This document shows positions 34,645 to 45,885 of a stretch of 64,000 bases of DNA, one piece after another. The notes beneath the pieces are model-generated. The model did no database searches and was not told the origin of the DNA. It saw only the letters and a program-made list of their open reading frames with translations. Position 1 is the first letter of the stretch; every line of letters begins with the position of its first letter. A program made the position numbers and the translations under genes. Origin of the DNA: Owenia fusiformis (Eukaryota; Annelida; Polychaeta; Sabellida; Oweniidae). Location of the stretch: contig CAIIXF020000012.1 in NCBI GenBank assembly GCA_903813345.2, positions 9,632,432 through 9,696,431 of the forward strand, written 5' to 3'.

Positions 34645-37600
34645 ATGGTTGCTTTTAACTCAGGAAACGCATTTTCACATTTCTGGACGATGTCTGGACT
34701 GTTGATTCTATGTGGATTATTCAACTTAGGGATTGCACAACCTAGTTTCTTTAAACCAGACGAATCTGAAGGGTTACTGCCAACAAATAGAGGAGGTAGG
34801 TATTTTTGATCAACCTTCGACGTTTACTGTTTACATATCAGGGGTGGGGGGTGGGGGGGGGGTCTGTACGTTTTACTTGCGAACGTGTAATATTATGACC
34901 CAAAGGAATTAAGTATAATACTGTCACAAATATGAACTGGTATTTGTAATAATAACCTTCAGGTGAGCTCTAGTGTCTACCCGAGTATCTGTCTCGTTGC
35001 ACTACAGATTCTCGGACGAACGTGCCCAGGGGTCGTTACATGTACAATATCTGTTATTGAGAAGGTATTTATTCCAATGGATCTAATAAGGATCCAGGGG
35101 ACAATATGATATTTTCCAATGGAAAAGTGGGTAACTTTCCAACTGTTTCATTTATATTATCAACATACGCAATACGAACTCATCTAACAGGCAAAGTAAG
35201 CTTTGGCAAAGGGCCTCTGGATGAATTGATCAAAACGGTTCAAGAAAAATTCATGTTATGTACCAAAAATGAACAGAATGTCGTCTGCAAAGTCGTTATG
35301 GAAATGGGGATTCTGGAGAATTGATCAAAATGTTTCAAGGGAAAATTCACGGCAGGGGCGTAGCCAGCTTTCAGTCAGGGGGGTTGCGATTTTCAAAATA
35401 ATTTCGTTTTTCAGTTAGGGCAAAAGCATAATCGATCGTAGCATTAGCAAGCCATAAAAGATATGTTTTGAATTTTACAAAAAATTATGCAACTAAAAAG
35501 CATTCTAAGCTCTTTTTCTTCTTCTTATTGCGTATTGGGGAGGGTACGCCTATGCACGTTATGCACCAAAATATGAACAGAATATCGTTTGCAAATGCAT
35601 TCTGGAAAAGAGACATCCTGGTTAATTGTTCAGAATGGTTCAAGGGAAAATCTACGTTATGCGCCAAAATATGAACAGAGTACCCAACCAGGTTCAGTAA
35701 CTGCGTCAAAATGCACAATTCGTATGTGCATCATTATTTACTGAAATTAACCATTTTTCAAAATCATTTGCAAGTTCTCAGAAGTTCAAATCTGACTATA
35801 GATTTGAGGTATACCCTTCAATGACCTTCTTAAGGTCAAAAAGGTTTTGACCTTCAACGACCTTCTCAAGGTCAGAAAAGGTATATTTTCAACTTGCTTC
35901 AAGTTTAAGATTTGACCTTCAATGACCTTCTAAGATAAAAAAGGTTTAAAAGGTCAAAAAGGTCTATTCTCAACTTACTTCAAAAATTTTTCAAAATCAT
36001 CTACAAATTCTCAGAAGTAAATGAGATTTGACCTTTGATGACCTTATCAAGGTCAAAAAAGATTCATAATATTATGATTAAATAGGTGGGGTCCTCTTTC
36101 CGGGGAACCAAGTACGTTTCTCAAATTATTGCAATAAAAAACAAACAAAAAACTAGGTGGTGATTGGCTGTTGCAAATTGGTGAAGCAATCCTGAACGAT
36201 ATGGTTTAAATTTCTGAATTTCCGCGTGTGGCTGTATACCCATCAAATGGTATATGTTATTTCCCTTTTTTTATCATCAATCAATCCCGATATGGTAATC
36301 AAAAACAATCACAAATGTATTTTTCTTGTTTATATTAAGAATGAACTTACTATTTTTGAATACTAACAGATGATGCTGCATTTATTTTTTCATGATATGA
36401 AACACAAGCGAGTCAGTTTTACTGTAATCTCCAACACGCTTATATTTTAAGGGTATTTTTAAAGAATAATCAAGAAAATCCATATTTCCAAATGCATTCC
36501 TTCGTGTCAAAGAACGTGAATGAGGATATCATGTGTTTTGTAGGTAACTAGTAATACGTTTTAAATTCTTGGTTGAAGCAAATATTTTGAAAGTTCTCAT
36601 TTCGAATATGATCTCTAACTCAATGAAAAGTGTTGGTAAATATAAAGTTTTCGTAAGACATACACATTGCTGGATCTCAGGAGCTTGCCGTTGTTCGAGA
36701 TGCTCGAAAAGTGTAATTTAAATACTTGGTGTCGTTCAGTTATTTTGGTGTGAGGCGTTTTCGGTCAAAGCCAAATTTTGTACCCCACCCCCTCCCCCGT
36801 TTAGCTCAGATTATGAATATAAGATATTACTATGACTGAAACTAGAAAAAACATAAAGAGACAAACGTTATTAAAATTATCACGATGCACACTACAATGA
36901 CTATGTGGGAAATGCGATAAGTCACATAAAATCAATTACCGTCAATCAATCAATCAAAAAATGATTTGATTTAATTTAATTACAATTAAATATCGATCCA
37001 ATAATCGTGTCAGATTATAACTACTATTACAAGCGAAAAAGGAATATATGGATGAGTGGCCTACACGTGCATTAACAGCATTGCATTATAATTGTTTTTA
37101 TAATTCAATAAACAAATAAAAAGATGCGGATGAGATTGGAGCATTGCATCATGAGAAACTGAGAAAAAATAAATTTAGTTCCGCATATATTCATAATATC
37201 GCCCACTCTCCAATATCACTCAAGAAAACTAAGAAACGATACAGATAAAAGTCTTAAAGAATCATTTTACAATAGAAGTGATAATATTATCTTGGAGATC
37301 CCCTGTCATGAATTAAATTTAATGCTTCGTTATCATTTTCGCAATCAAAGGCAATGCATGGAAATGTAGAAATCTTTCCGTCGTTGTATTCAGTATTCAC
37401 AGCTTCTATATATAAACATTTCTTAAGTTTATAGGTGAAGATTCCATTCGTTATCTCAAGAGGAAGAAGTGTCCCATAATTCATAAAGAAACCTATCTCC
37501 ATATAAAGATGGCGCTCTAGAGGGGCATCCTTATATGGAGATACTGTAGGTTCATCTATTATTTTTTGTCTTCTCCATTTTCTTTAAAATTGCAATCATC

Positions 37601-40600
37601 AATCATTGGATCGGCTTGACCAATTATATGGAAAAGCTCAACACTGTTTACGGTATTGACGGGTAGTTTCATTATTTTATGTGCATAAAAGTTTACATTG
37701 AATAATTGGAACAATAATGATGTTGTAAAATTGTGACAGTATCTTCGAAACTAAATCTTAACTCGTCCGTGGTCTTTCGTACCTGGTTGCCCCTTTAATT
37801 ACATTATCGCACAATCATGCAATTAACTATTTGCAATATAGACATAGTTTTGAAAACTCGCCGAAGTCTAATCTAAGATTAAGTCTAATCTCTTAAAGTC
37901 TGTGCATAATTTTCTGTTAATATGAGTACTTGGTTGTATGAGTAATAATAGCCAAGGGCCTTGACCCGAGGCTATTCGTTCTCATAAAACCTATTACGAA
38001 TGGTTTATCTAACTTAAACCCCACATTGACTCTTATGAAAGGTAAATGGTCCGTGATCCAATTTTAGGAAAGTTTGATTTCTTTTGTATTGACTATAAGG
38101 TAAGTGTGTTAAGAATTGGTTTGTAATTAGTTCAGCTTCAGCGCCCTGCATATAACAGGCTAGCTGATGTTTATCATTTATTTTGTGTTTCTATTCAATT
38201 ATTGAATGGATGAATAGAGTGTAAGTGTCAATTCATTAAAAACAATAGAAAAAGAATGCACTTTTCATTGTTACAACTGTACATTCTTTATAATTAACTA
38301 CAGTTCGCTCTATTGTGTTGCTACGGTGCCTAAGTGAGGTTTAAACTAGTAGGCCTTTGATTTCACAGATACATTATGTTATTCGAATTCTCAAGGAATC
38401 TCGCCCTACCAACACACGTCTTGCCATCTATTTATCCAAAAAGAAAGCAAATCATCAATTGATGTGTTTGTGACCGTTCTCGCATCAGAGTGCAGTTATT
38501 ATAATGTTAATATATAGTTATTATGTTATTGTAATAATCTTTTGTTTTTGATAATATGTTATTGATAATTTTATTTATTCATCAATTATTACAAACCTGA
38601 TTTAATTACTCACGGAGGGAGGTGGGTGGCATTCTCTAACGACAGATAATCGTCATGACGATGTAGCAACTAATATACAAATAAAATTATAAAACAACAA
38701 ACAATACATTTATGGAATTTGAGTGAGAAATTCTTGGCTGCTGCCTAGCTGCGGTCTCAATTAAAACACCTCGCCTTGTTTTTTACAATAGAATTCTCCT
38801 ATTGTCACAACCTGAGATAAAATATAAATCAATCATTATCGCGAACATTAAATTGCAAGTTTGTATCCAAGGAAACCACTGGCGGATTAGGGGGGGGGGG
38901 GCTTTTTTTTGTATTAAATGTATGTAATATTACTCCTGAATAAACAAAGAAACCAAGTCCGAACGTTCAATTTCGTCAAATTTGCCGTTCATCGCGTATC
39001 GGTGTCACGATATCTCGAAAACCGTGTTTCGGATTGTTCATACGAGTCAAGTAACGTGTATGACAGTACCAATTGTGCTTTAAAAAACTCCAACATATGT
39101 TGACACGTTGAAGTCATTAATTCTCATTAATTCAATCAGGGGGATTACCGTTGTCAAGTTGTGCGTTCCGTAAACCCGCGAGTCGGCATAACTTATTTCT
39201 TCCGGAATGAATGAATGGATGATTGAATGAAATAATGAATGAATTGTTGGAGAACGAGGCGTTGGTTATTTCCTTTACATATGAAAGAGATGCATTGTAT
39301 TTATTATCCGGGTATAGATAAATATTATCAGTAAGCCTCATTTCCGACTCTCCTTTCAAGAGTACATTTGAAAGCAAAATGACAGCCGCGAGACAGAATA
39401 CACATATTGTGTGTATTTAATCACTTTCTACTGTCTAGGGTTCTTGATTAATGCCCTACCTTGTTAATTTACCAACTCTTGTATTTAACAATGTTAATGA
39501 GTAAATAGAACAAAAAGGTGCGATATTTACACAGAATATCTAAATGTCCTGTTAATTCGTCCAGTGCAATCGTGCATTCTTAGATAATAAGAAGCAGAAT
39601 GAGGATGGAAATGTGGCGAAAAATGTCAACTCTCGAATTTGACCTTGACCTTAAACTCACATCCCAGAAACACTAGTCTGTTTTCATACTTTACTTAAAA
39701 TAGTAAAATGATAAATCTTAACTTGACTTGTATTTCTAGTCTGTATGGACGCCATGTTGGTCTTTGATACGTCATGTTCCATAACCATGGCTACAAGACG
39801 CCAAGCGATAGAGTTTTCCAAGAAGGTGATGTCTTTAATCCCCATGGCGGTAAGTCCTTTAGAGGTCAGTACCATCACAAATGAATACGGGCCAAAGTCA
39901 ATATACCGATGTGCGATCAGATGGCAGATCCCTCTCTTGGGTGTGTGTGTGGGGGGGGGGGAGGTTTTCTAAAATGAACAACACCGAAATATTGACCTTG
40001 TCCTTTTTTCAATGCATACATTTGTTTCTGATTCTTATTTACGTGTTGATTACTCTTATATAGATGGCAGATGATATCAATGCAATATAGTTAAACATGT
40101 AAAAAGGAGGATATTACCCAAGATTCAAATATATCTATATTTATGTAAAGCTCTAGGTTCATTTACACACTGATATTTGTCCATCATTGCATTCTGGGAT
40201 ATCCCCTCTCCAAAAAGCGCATTTAGTTCAATGCTGCAATAATTTGAGAAGAGTCCTCTCATAAATACGATTTGTTATATATTTTATATGCATTTTTGAA
40301 CGATACTATTTCTGCACAAGAAAAATATGCGAATGCATAATCTGCATTTCATCTCATCGTCAAAATGAAAATATTTGAAAGAACAACAACCTACATTGAA
40401 GTAAGGGATACTGTTTACCAAGCGTGTAAATGGTCTTATAAAAGTACACCCCTCTCCTACTACGTCTATTTTGTTTCAGACAATAATGGGCACATCGTTT
40501 GTGTTTTGTGGGGCAGTGACATTTGATAGCGAACTACGTCACGAATTCTACATGAATTCTGTTAAGTCAAAAGAGCAACTATTCATCAATTTAGATAACA

Positions 40601-42353
40601 TCAACGTCACCAGTAACGGATGCAAGTCCAAAACATACAAGGCTTTGAAATGGCTACCTAAACAGTATTTTACTCGCAGTAGGGGCGACAGGGACGATTT
40701 CTTGTTTCCCGATTTGGTGATTATATTTACGGATGATCGAACAATTCCGGGTTCTCTCGGCCGAATCAAGCAGACACGTGACCAAGTGGAAGACTTTATC
40801 GAGAATGATACAAAGGTTTTCTTGGTCTTGGAACCAAATAGGTAAGTTAAGAATAACTGCATGTAGTTTCTATTTCGGGAGAATCTGTGGACACGGACGT
40901 AGCCACGCATGGGACAAACGCGTCAAATCGACAAAATGTTACAGAAAAAAATCCAGTCATACACAAATGAAGACCCATTGGAGGTTTGAACCTGTTGGCA
41001 TTCATATTTGCCTCGCCTGTCTGAAATCTTTTTGTCCATCACTGAATAATAGAAATGAGTATCGTTTGTTTGAAGTTTTTTTAACTCAGTGTTTAATAAG
41101 GTTCATCTCCAACTTGTGTTTTTATTTCTTCATGAATATTTGCATTAATTCTGATTTCATAATCACAATATTCTTTCAAAAATTTTAAAGCTGTACATTT
41201 TATGCTGTATTTCATATTTATAGCCGCGAAAGGGATCCATATACTATAGTTGACGTTCTAGATGACGATAGCATATTCGAACTTGACGATCCCGATGCCC
41301 CTCGCAGAATGGCAGAAAAAATGGTATCTTCCTACCCATGTGGCTTGCCACGACCTCCTGTACTCAACGACGACGTTGGAAGAGGTAAACAGATATGCCT
41401 TGTGGCAAGAAATTTTCTCAGTTAAAAGCGAGTGCCTACATAAAATAAGTAGCATTTGAAATGGTGTACACCAAGGTTCTATTTAATGACCCATTCTATT
41501 TTTAGTCATATTAACAGGGTGTGCCGAAAATGTTACCCTTATTATAGTAGTATTTATTCAAAATGGGTAAATATTTTTTGCCCACCCTGTATACTAATTA
41601 TCTGTTATCAGTATTCAAAAGAACAAAAACATTATCGTTGCAAGAAAACCAAGCATTAGAAATAGAAGAATATATGAGAAAATTAATACTAGTTGATGTT
41701 TTCCTTCAGGATGTGTTGATTTGGTCTTTGCATTTGACATTGGATGTAGTCATCTGCCCGAGTTGTCAAAGCTAAGTAAAGATGTCGCCACTAAGATCAT
41801 AACAGAGCTGAGTTCGTTTTCGATGGACTACCGAATCGCAGCTGTTACATTTGCTGCGCGTCCAAAAGATGAATTTGTGTTCCAATTTGACCCTATTGAT
41901 GCCGAAAAAATCAATGAGAACTTGCGTAAAATAGATACATCTTCACCGGTCTGTCGAAGTGCTACGCATCGTATGCTTCAACATGTGAGAAACACTCACT
42001 TCAGTGATATCAATGAAATAAACTACAGAAAAGCAGTCAATCAGAAAGCCTTAGTTATATTTTACGATGGTTTAACATCGCCCGCACGTGCCTACGAAAG
42101 GACAATACGAGAGGCACAAGAGCTTCTAAATCAAGATGTTGACATATTCGTTGTCAAGCTTGATAATAATCGTAATAAAGATGGCAGTATCGAGTTTAAA
42201 AATATCGTTGCTGGGGAGGAGTATTTGTTTCCGCGCAATGGTTTCCTGGATAGCGGTAATGTGGAAGAAGTTGCACAGGGTATAGCGGAGAGATTTGGAG
42301 GATATATTTGCAAACCTAGTGAAGAAGAACTCGGCTTGGTTGTTCCAGGGTAG
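34645..42353 (+). CDS. Secreted protein with two von Willebrand factor A domains, complete, 5 exons
   Basis: Coding exons: 34645-34795, 39740-39849, 40480-40841, 41224-41384, 41710-42353. Borders are AG/GT and phases close to 475 codons plus TAG. Residues about 16-31 (GLLILCGLFNLGIA) form a signal peptide core, so the product should be exported. vWA domain 1 spans about C52-C247 with a complete metal site (D60-T-S62-C-S64, T139, D172). vWA domain 2 spans about C263-C462 with D271-I-G273-C-S275, T347 and D381, so one metal-binding Ser is Gly. Flanking Cys pairs bracket each domain, as in matrilin-type proteins. One likely N-glycosylation site is N129-V-T. There are no other domains and no membrane anchor. 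The ligand is unknown; a matrix or adhesion role is inferred from the family. Intron 1 (34796-39739) is long and holds repeats; a missed small exon there is possible, although the exon 1-2 join is in frame. Confidence 0.85.
35225..35690. repeat. Tandem repeat of about 95 bp interrupted by a MITE (vWA gene intron 1)
   Basis: Blocks TTCAAG.AAAATTCA.GTTATG, ACCAAAA.ATGAACAGAAT.TCGT and a GGATTCTGGA or GCATTCTGGA block recur from about 35238, 35326, 35550 and 35636. The second copy is split after AAAATTCACG by the element at 35351-35554, and the array resumes at CACGTTATGCACC. Confidence 0.75.
35351..35554. mobile_element. MITE inserted within a tandem repeat (GGCGTAGCC ends)
   Basis: Left end GGCAGGGGCGTAGCCAGC; right end GGGTACGCCTATG, giving inverse GGCGTAGCC / GGCGTACCC. 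The surrounding repeat reads ATTCACG before and ATGCACG after the insertion, consistent with a short target duplication. The interior is AT-rich and non-coding. Confidence 0.55.
35755..36085 (+). repeat. Dispersed repeat with arrayed TGACCTT/AAGGTCA motifs (vWA gene intron 1)
   Basis: Blocks of AAAATCAT.TGCAAGTTCTCAGAAG, AATCTGA and TTTGACCTTCAATGACCTTC.AAGGTCAAAAAGGT recur about three times. The segment ends at TCATAATATTATGA..AAATAGGTGG. The same order is seen at 44765-45112, where the end continues into GGTGGTGACATTTTG, linking this family to the GTCACCACC repeats. Confidence 0.75.
41513..41593. mobile_element. Hairpin MITE (vWA gene intron 4)
   Basis: An 81-bp segment whose ends are mutual inverse copies: AACAGGGTGTGCCGAAAATG at the left, and TTTTTTGCCCACCCTGTATA at the right (inverse TATACAGGGTGGGCAAAAAA). 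The inverse match also includes the inner TTACCC/GGGTAA. Almost the whole element is terminal repeat. Confidence 0.7.
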
Positions 42354-43388
42354 ACTCACTGTCTAAATGTCCATAAGTGTGAATGTCCAGTGACCACGTG
42401 GATTAAATTCTGGACTCTATTGAATGACCATCCTTTCCAAAGATAACTCTATATATTACGACTTTGGCTCGTACTATTTATTTGTCACCGGGCTTTTTCA
42501 TTTTTACTATAGTTCTCAAATAATACGTGTTCAAAGAATACGTGGAAAATGACGAACGAAACATTGCTATATAATAAGCATCCCGAGATGCTTTGCATGC
42601 GAGTGAAGATCGATATGTAAACATAAACCCCACATGCCTTCTTTCATTATTTTCTTGTAAGACGTTTTTTTATTAAATAAGGCTGACATCAAAATGTTCA
42701 TAATAGCTCCAATCTACCCCAGTGCCAGGCATAGGTGATACACTCATTTACGATATAAATCATATTATACTTTTACCACTTTCGCTCTCTCAAGTTGAGA
42801 ATATTTATTATTTGTGTACATGTTTTGAAAACAACTGTGTCAGACCCATATCTTAATATTTATTGTATAAAGGTTGGGTTCATTTTTGTTGTTGTTTGTA
42901 GTGCAAATATAATGTTATGAATGGTATATCTCTGTTGATGAACGTATCTCAAAAGGCATTCCTCAAAAGGTAATGGGTAAACTGAACAACATACAGGTAT
43001 TGGACTGTCGTGGCCTGTTCTAATTGATCACGATATGGATTATAATACACGTAGATTCAGTTTTAAATGGTTTTGTTCCCAGCAAAATAGGCCCCCTCGC
43101 CTTTGATATATTTAGGGTTGTAAGACACAAGCACGCCCTTCTTAGTTTATCCTCAATGAGGACCAGTAATTACCATAATGAAGGAGTACAATCCCCGTAT
43201 AATCCCCCGTCTTTAACAGATCCTAATGAAAAACGGTCCCCTTTACATATGGCCCGAGTGGGTCTTAATCGAGGATACTAAAAGAGATTTGATGTGATTA
43301 GTTATCGAATGAACCCGATTATAGGTACAATAAACCAGATGTATATCACTTCTGTATCAAGATTGAATTATTGTCGATATTCAATTAC

Positions 43389-43394
43389 AATAAA
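43389..43394 (+). terminator. Candidate poly(A) signal of the vWA gene
   Basis: AATAAA followed 13-30 bp later by a GT-rich stretch (TTTGTGTTTTGTTCTG). A second AATAAA lies at 43329-43334. The implied 3' UTR is about 1 kb. A long distance from the stop codon and no transcript evidence keep this tentative. Confidence 0.4.
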
Positions 43395-43437
43395 TCGAAA
43401 CAATATTTGTGTTTTGTTCTGTTTAGTGAGATAGTTT

Positions 43438-43812
43438 GTTGTCACGATAAGATAGCCACATATACGTAGCCCCATATAAGGTAGCAATAAATACGTAGCC
43501 ACATATTACAACCATATATAAAGTATCCACATATTATAACCACATATAAGGTAGCCACAGATATGTAGTCATATATGATAATCACATATAAGGTAGCCGC
43601 AAATATGTAGCCACACATAACCACATATAAGGTAGCCACAACTATCTAGCCACATATTATACCCACTTATAAGATGACCACATGTATGTAGCCACATATT
43701 ATAACTACATATAAGGTGTAGCCGCATATCATAACCACATATAAGGTAGCAACAAATATGTAGCCATACGTCATAATCACATATAAGGTAGCCACAAATG
43801 TCTATATAAAAC
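43438..43812. repeat. ATAAGGTAGCCACA minisatellite
   Basis: About nine degenerate copies of CACATATAAGGTAGCCACAA plus ATATGTAGCCACATATTATAACC (unit near 40 bp). Open frames on the minus strand through it ('GYLICGYNMWLHICGYLI') are artefacts of the repeat. Confidence 0.85.
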
Positions 43813-43834
43813 AACAAATATGTATATATGACGT

Positions 43835-44726
43835 GCACGGACCTGGGGACAATTCGGGAAATGCGGGCTTATCTCAGCTTTGAACGTTAATCTCTGCCTT
43901 ATTTAAAAATCCAACTATGTTTTTTACATATCATTCTGAAGTATTTTTTATTCGCATTTCAATGAAATTATTTTTCTTTCAAAATTTTGATGGGATCCAA
44001 CACATTTTTAAAGTTAAATATACTCCGACATCGTCAAATACGCTGTAAGACGTAACACTTTACGCTTACAGGGCTAGTTGAAATTGAGATAACTTTTGAA
44101 ATAATGATCAAAATCCCACTTAAATTTCACAATTTATTCAATGGAACATTTGCATTTATGACGTCACAGTTGCTTAACGGCTACATTTCAAATTATCTTA
44201 TACGAACGCTTTTAAAATTTTCAAAATTGTGTAAGGTTTTGAAGGCGAATGGGACGAGCAATAAGTTTACCTTCATTTAACCTTCTAATTTAGGTCTGAT
44301 TTGAAAGAAAATTTAACTGCACAATATTGTCATGGCGAAATTTACAAAACAATAACCGGTTTGTTTATTCTGCAAATAATATCAAAATAAGAGCTGGTTT
44401 TCAAGACTTGAAAAAATGTGACGCATCGATTTTTTACCACAAATTCCATACATATCAATTTTTACTAACGCCCCAAGTGGATTTCTTGACCGTTTTTCAA
44501 AATTCAAAAACATTTTAGAAATATTGTCGTCGAGATCTTGCTACCCTGTAAATTTTGTAATGATTAGATAAGGATAAAGTATTTTATTTTTAGGTTGACT
44601 AAACTTGTAAAAAATGTGACGCTTGTCGTTTTTGACGTTGTAAGGCTGTTTGCGCCCTATACTGCTCATTGTTTTGTTTTGTTTTTTGACGCCATAATGT
44701 TACGCTAATTGTCCCCAGTTTCGTGC
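43835..44726. mobile_element. Non-autonomous DNA transposon, 892 bp, GACGT target duplication
   Basis: The left end GCACGGACCTGGGGACAATT and the inverse of the right end, GCACGAAACTGGGGACAATT, match at 18 of 20 positions. Both sides are flanked by GACGT (43830-43834 and 44727-44731), a 5-bp direct repeat expected from insertion. The interior has no long open frame. I cannot assign a superfamily. Confidence 0.85.
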
Positions 44727-44764
44727 GACGTGTAATAGTTTTTTTTCAACGAGCTCCAAATTGA

Positions 44765-45112
44765 CTAATTTTCTTTTTCGAAATCATCTGTTCTCAATAG
44801 TTCAAGTCTGACTTTAAATTTGAATTTTGACCTAATGACCTCAAGGTCGAAAAAGGTATTTTTTCAACTTGTTTCAAAACTAATTTGTTTTCAAAATCAT
44901 CTGCAAGTTCTCCGAAATTCAAATCTGATTTTTAAATTTAAAACTTGACGTTCAATGACCTTTTCAAGATAAAGAAGGTCAAAAAGGTATTTTTCAACTT
45001 TGCCTCAAATTGACCAACTTTTTCAAAATCATTTTCAAGTTCTCAGAAATTCAAATTGAACTCATAATATTGTGAGCAACTAGGTGGTGACATTTTGTCA
45101 TGTTATGCCTTG
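44765..45112 (+). repeat. Dispersed TGACCTT/AAGGTCA repeat, second copy
   Basis: Repeated blocks AAAATCATCTGCAAGTTCTC.GAAATTCAAATCTGA and TTGAC.TTCAATGACCTT.TCAAG, then AACTCATAATATTGTGAGCA and AGGTGGTGACATTTTGTCAT with ATGCCTTGT at the end. Its close relative is at 35755-36085. Confidence 0.75.
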
Positions 45113-45559
45113 TCGTTCTTGTGTTTAATGCAAAAATCTATTTATCCCCGGTACCCTATGTGTACTCGTGGGTGCCAAATATATACCAAGAACATAATAA
45201 TAGAGATATTGAGAACTTTGAGTTAGATATCATAACAAAGAGAATCCGCGTCGATATTGTAGATCTAGGACATGAGTACATTCTTAGGGTGGCTACTGTT
45301 TCTTAAGACTGATAAGTTTGATTGCTGTCAAGTGCCATATCATTTTGATTAGATACCTCGGTCAGCCAATTGACATGCACTCGATCATCACTATCACGTT
45401 CAATTCACTTTCAATACACAAGTCCAATCCGTCATCGAGGACATCATATATAGTCGTTCAATTTGAACAGTTTTTGAGACTAGATTTTGTCTGTCTAACA
45501 TCACTTGAGACTGAGTGATATACTTGTGTTCATACTAATACTCGTATAATATCTACAAC

Positions 45560-45885
45560 TATTTTGGTATCAAGAGTTTTCGAATCTTTCTTGGTTTGCT
45601 TTTAACATGTATTGTATAGCTTAGCTTCATTAAGTATATGTGTTCCAAGAGTTTCCGAATCTTTCTTGGTTTGAATTTCAACATGTATTGTATAGCTTAG
45701 CTTCATCAAGTATATGTGTTCCAAGAGTTTCCGAATCTTTCTTGGTTTGGTTTTAACATGTATTGTATAGCTTAGTTTCATTAAGTATATGTGTTCCAAG
45801 AGTTTCCGAATCTTTCTTGGTTTCCTTTTAACATGTATTGTACAGTTGTATAATTTAGCTTCATGAAGTATATGTTTGTTCCATG
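45560..45885. repeat. Tandem repeat of about 76 bp, four copies
   Basis: The unit contains GTTCCAAGAGTTTCCGAATC, TTTCTTGGTTT, AACATGTATTGTATAGCTTA and GCTTCATTAAGTATATGTG. The inner copies are nearly identical. The first and last are diverged or truncated, and the last carries an 8-bp insertion (GTTGTATA). Confidence 0.9.

Noticed and set aside
37287-37502. Minus-strand frame of 71 codons in vWA intron 1 (MEIGFFMNYGTLLPLEITNG)
   Set aside because: Reads like plausible protein, but there is no recognised family, no clear splice partner and it is short. It could be an unknown gene; transcript data would decide.
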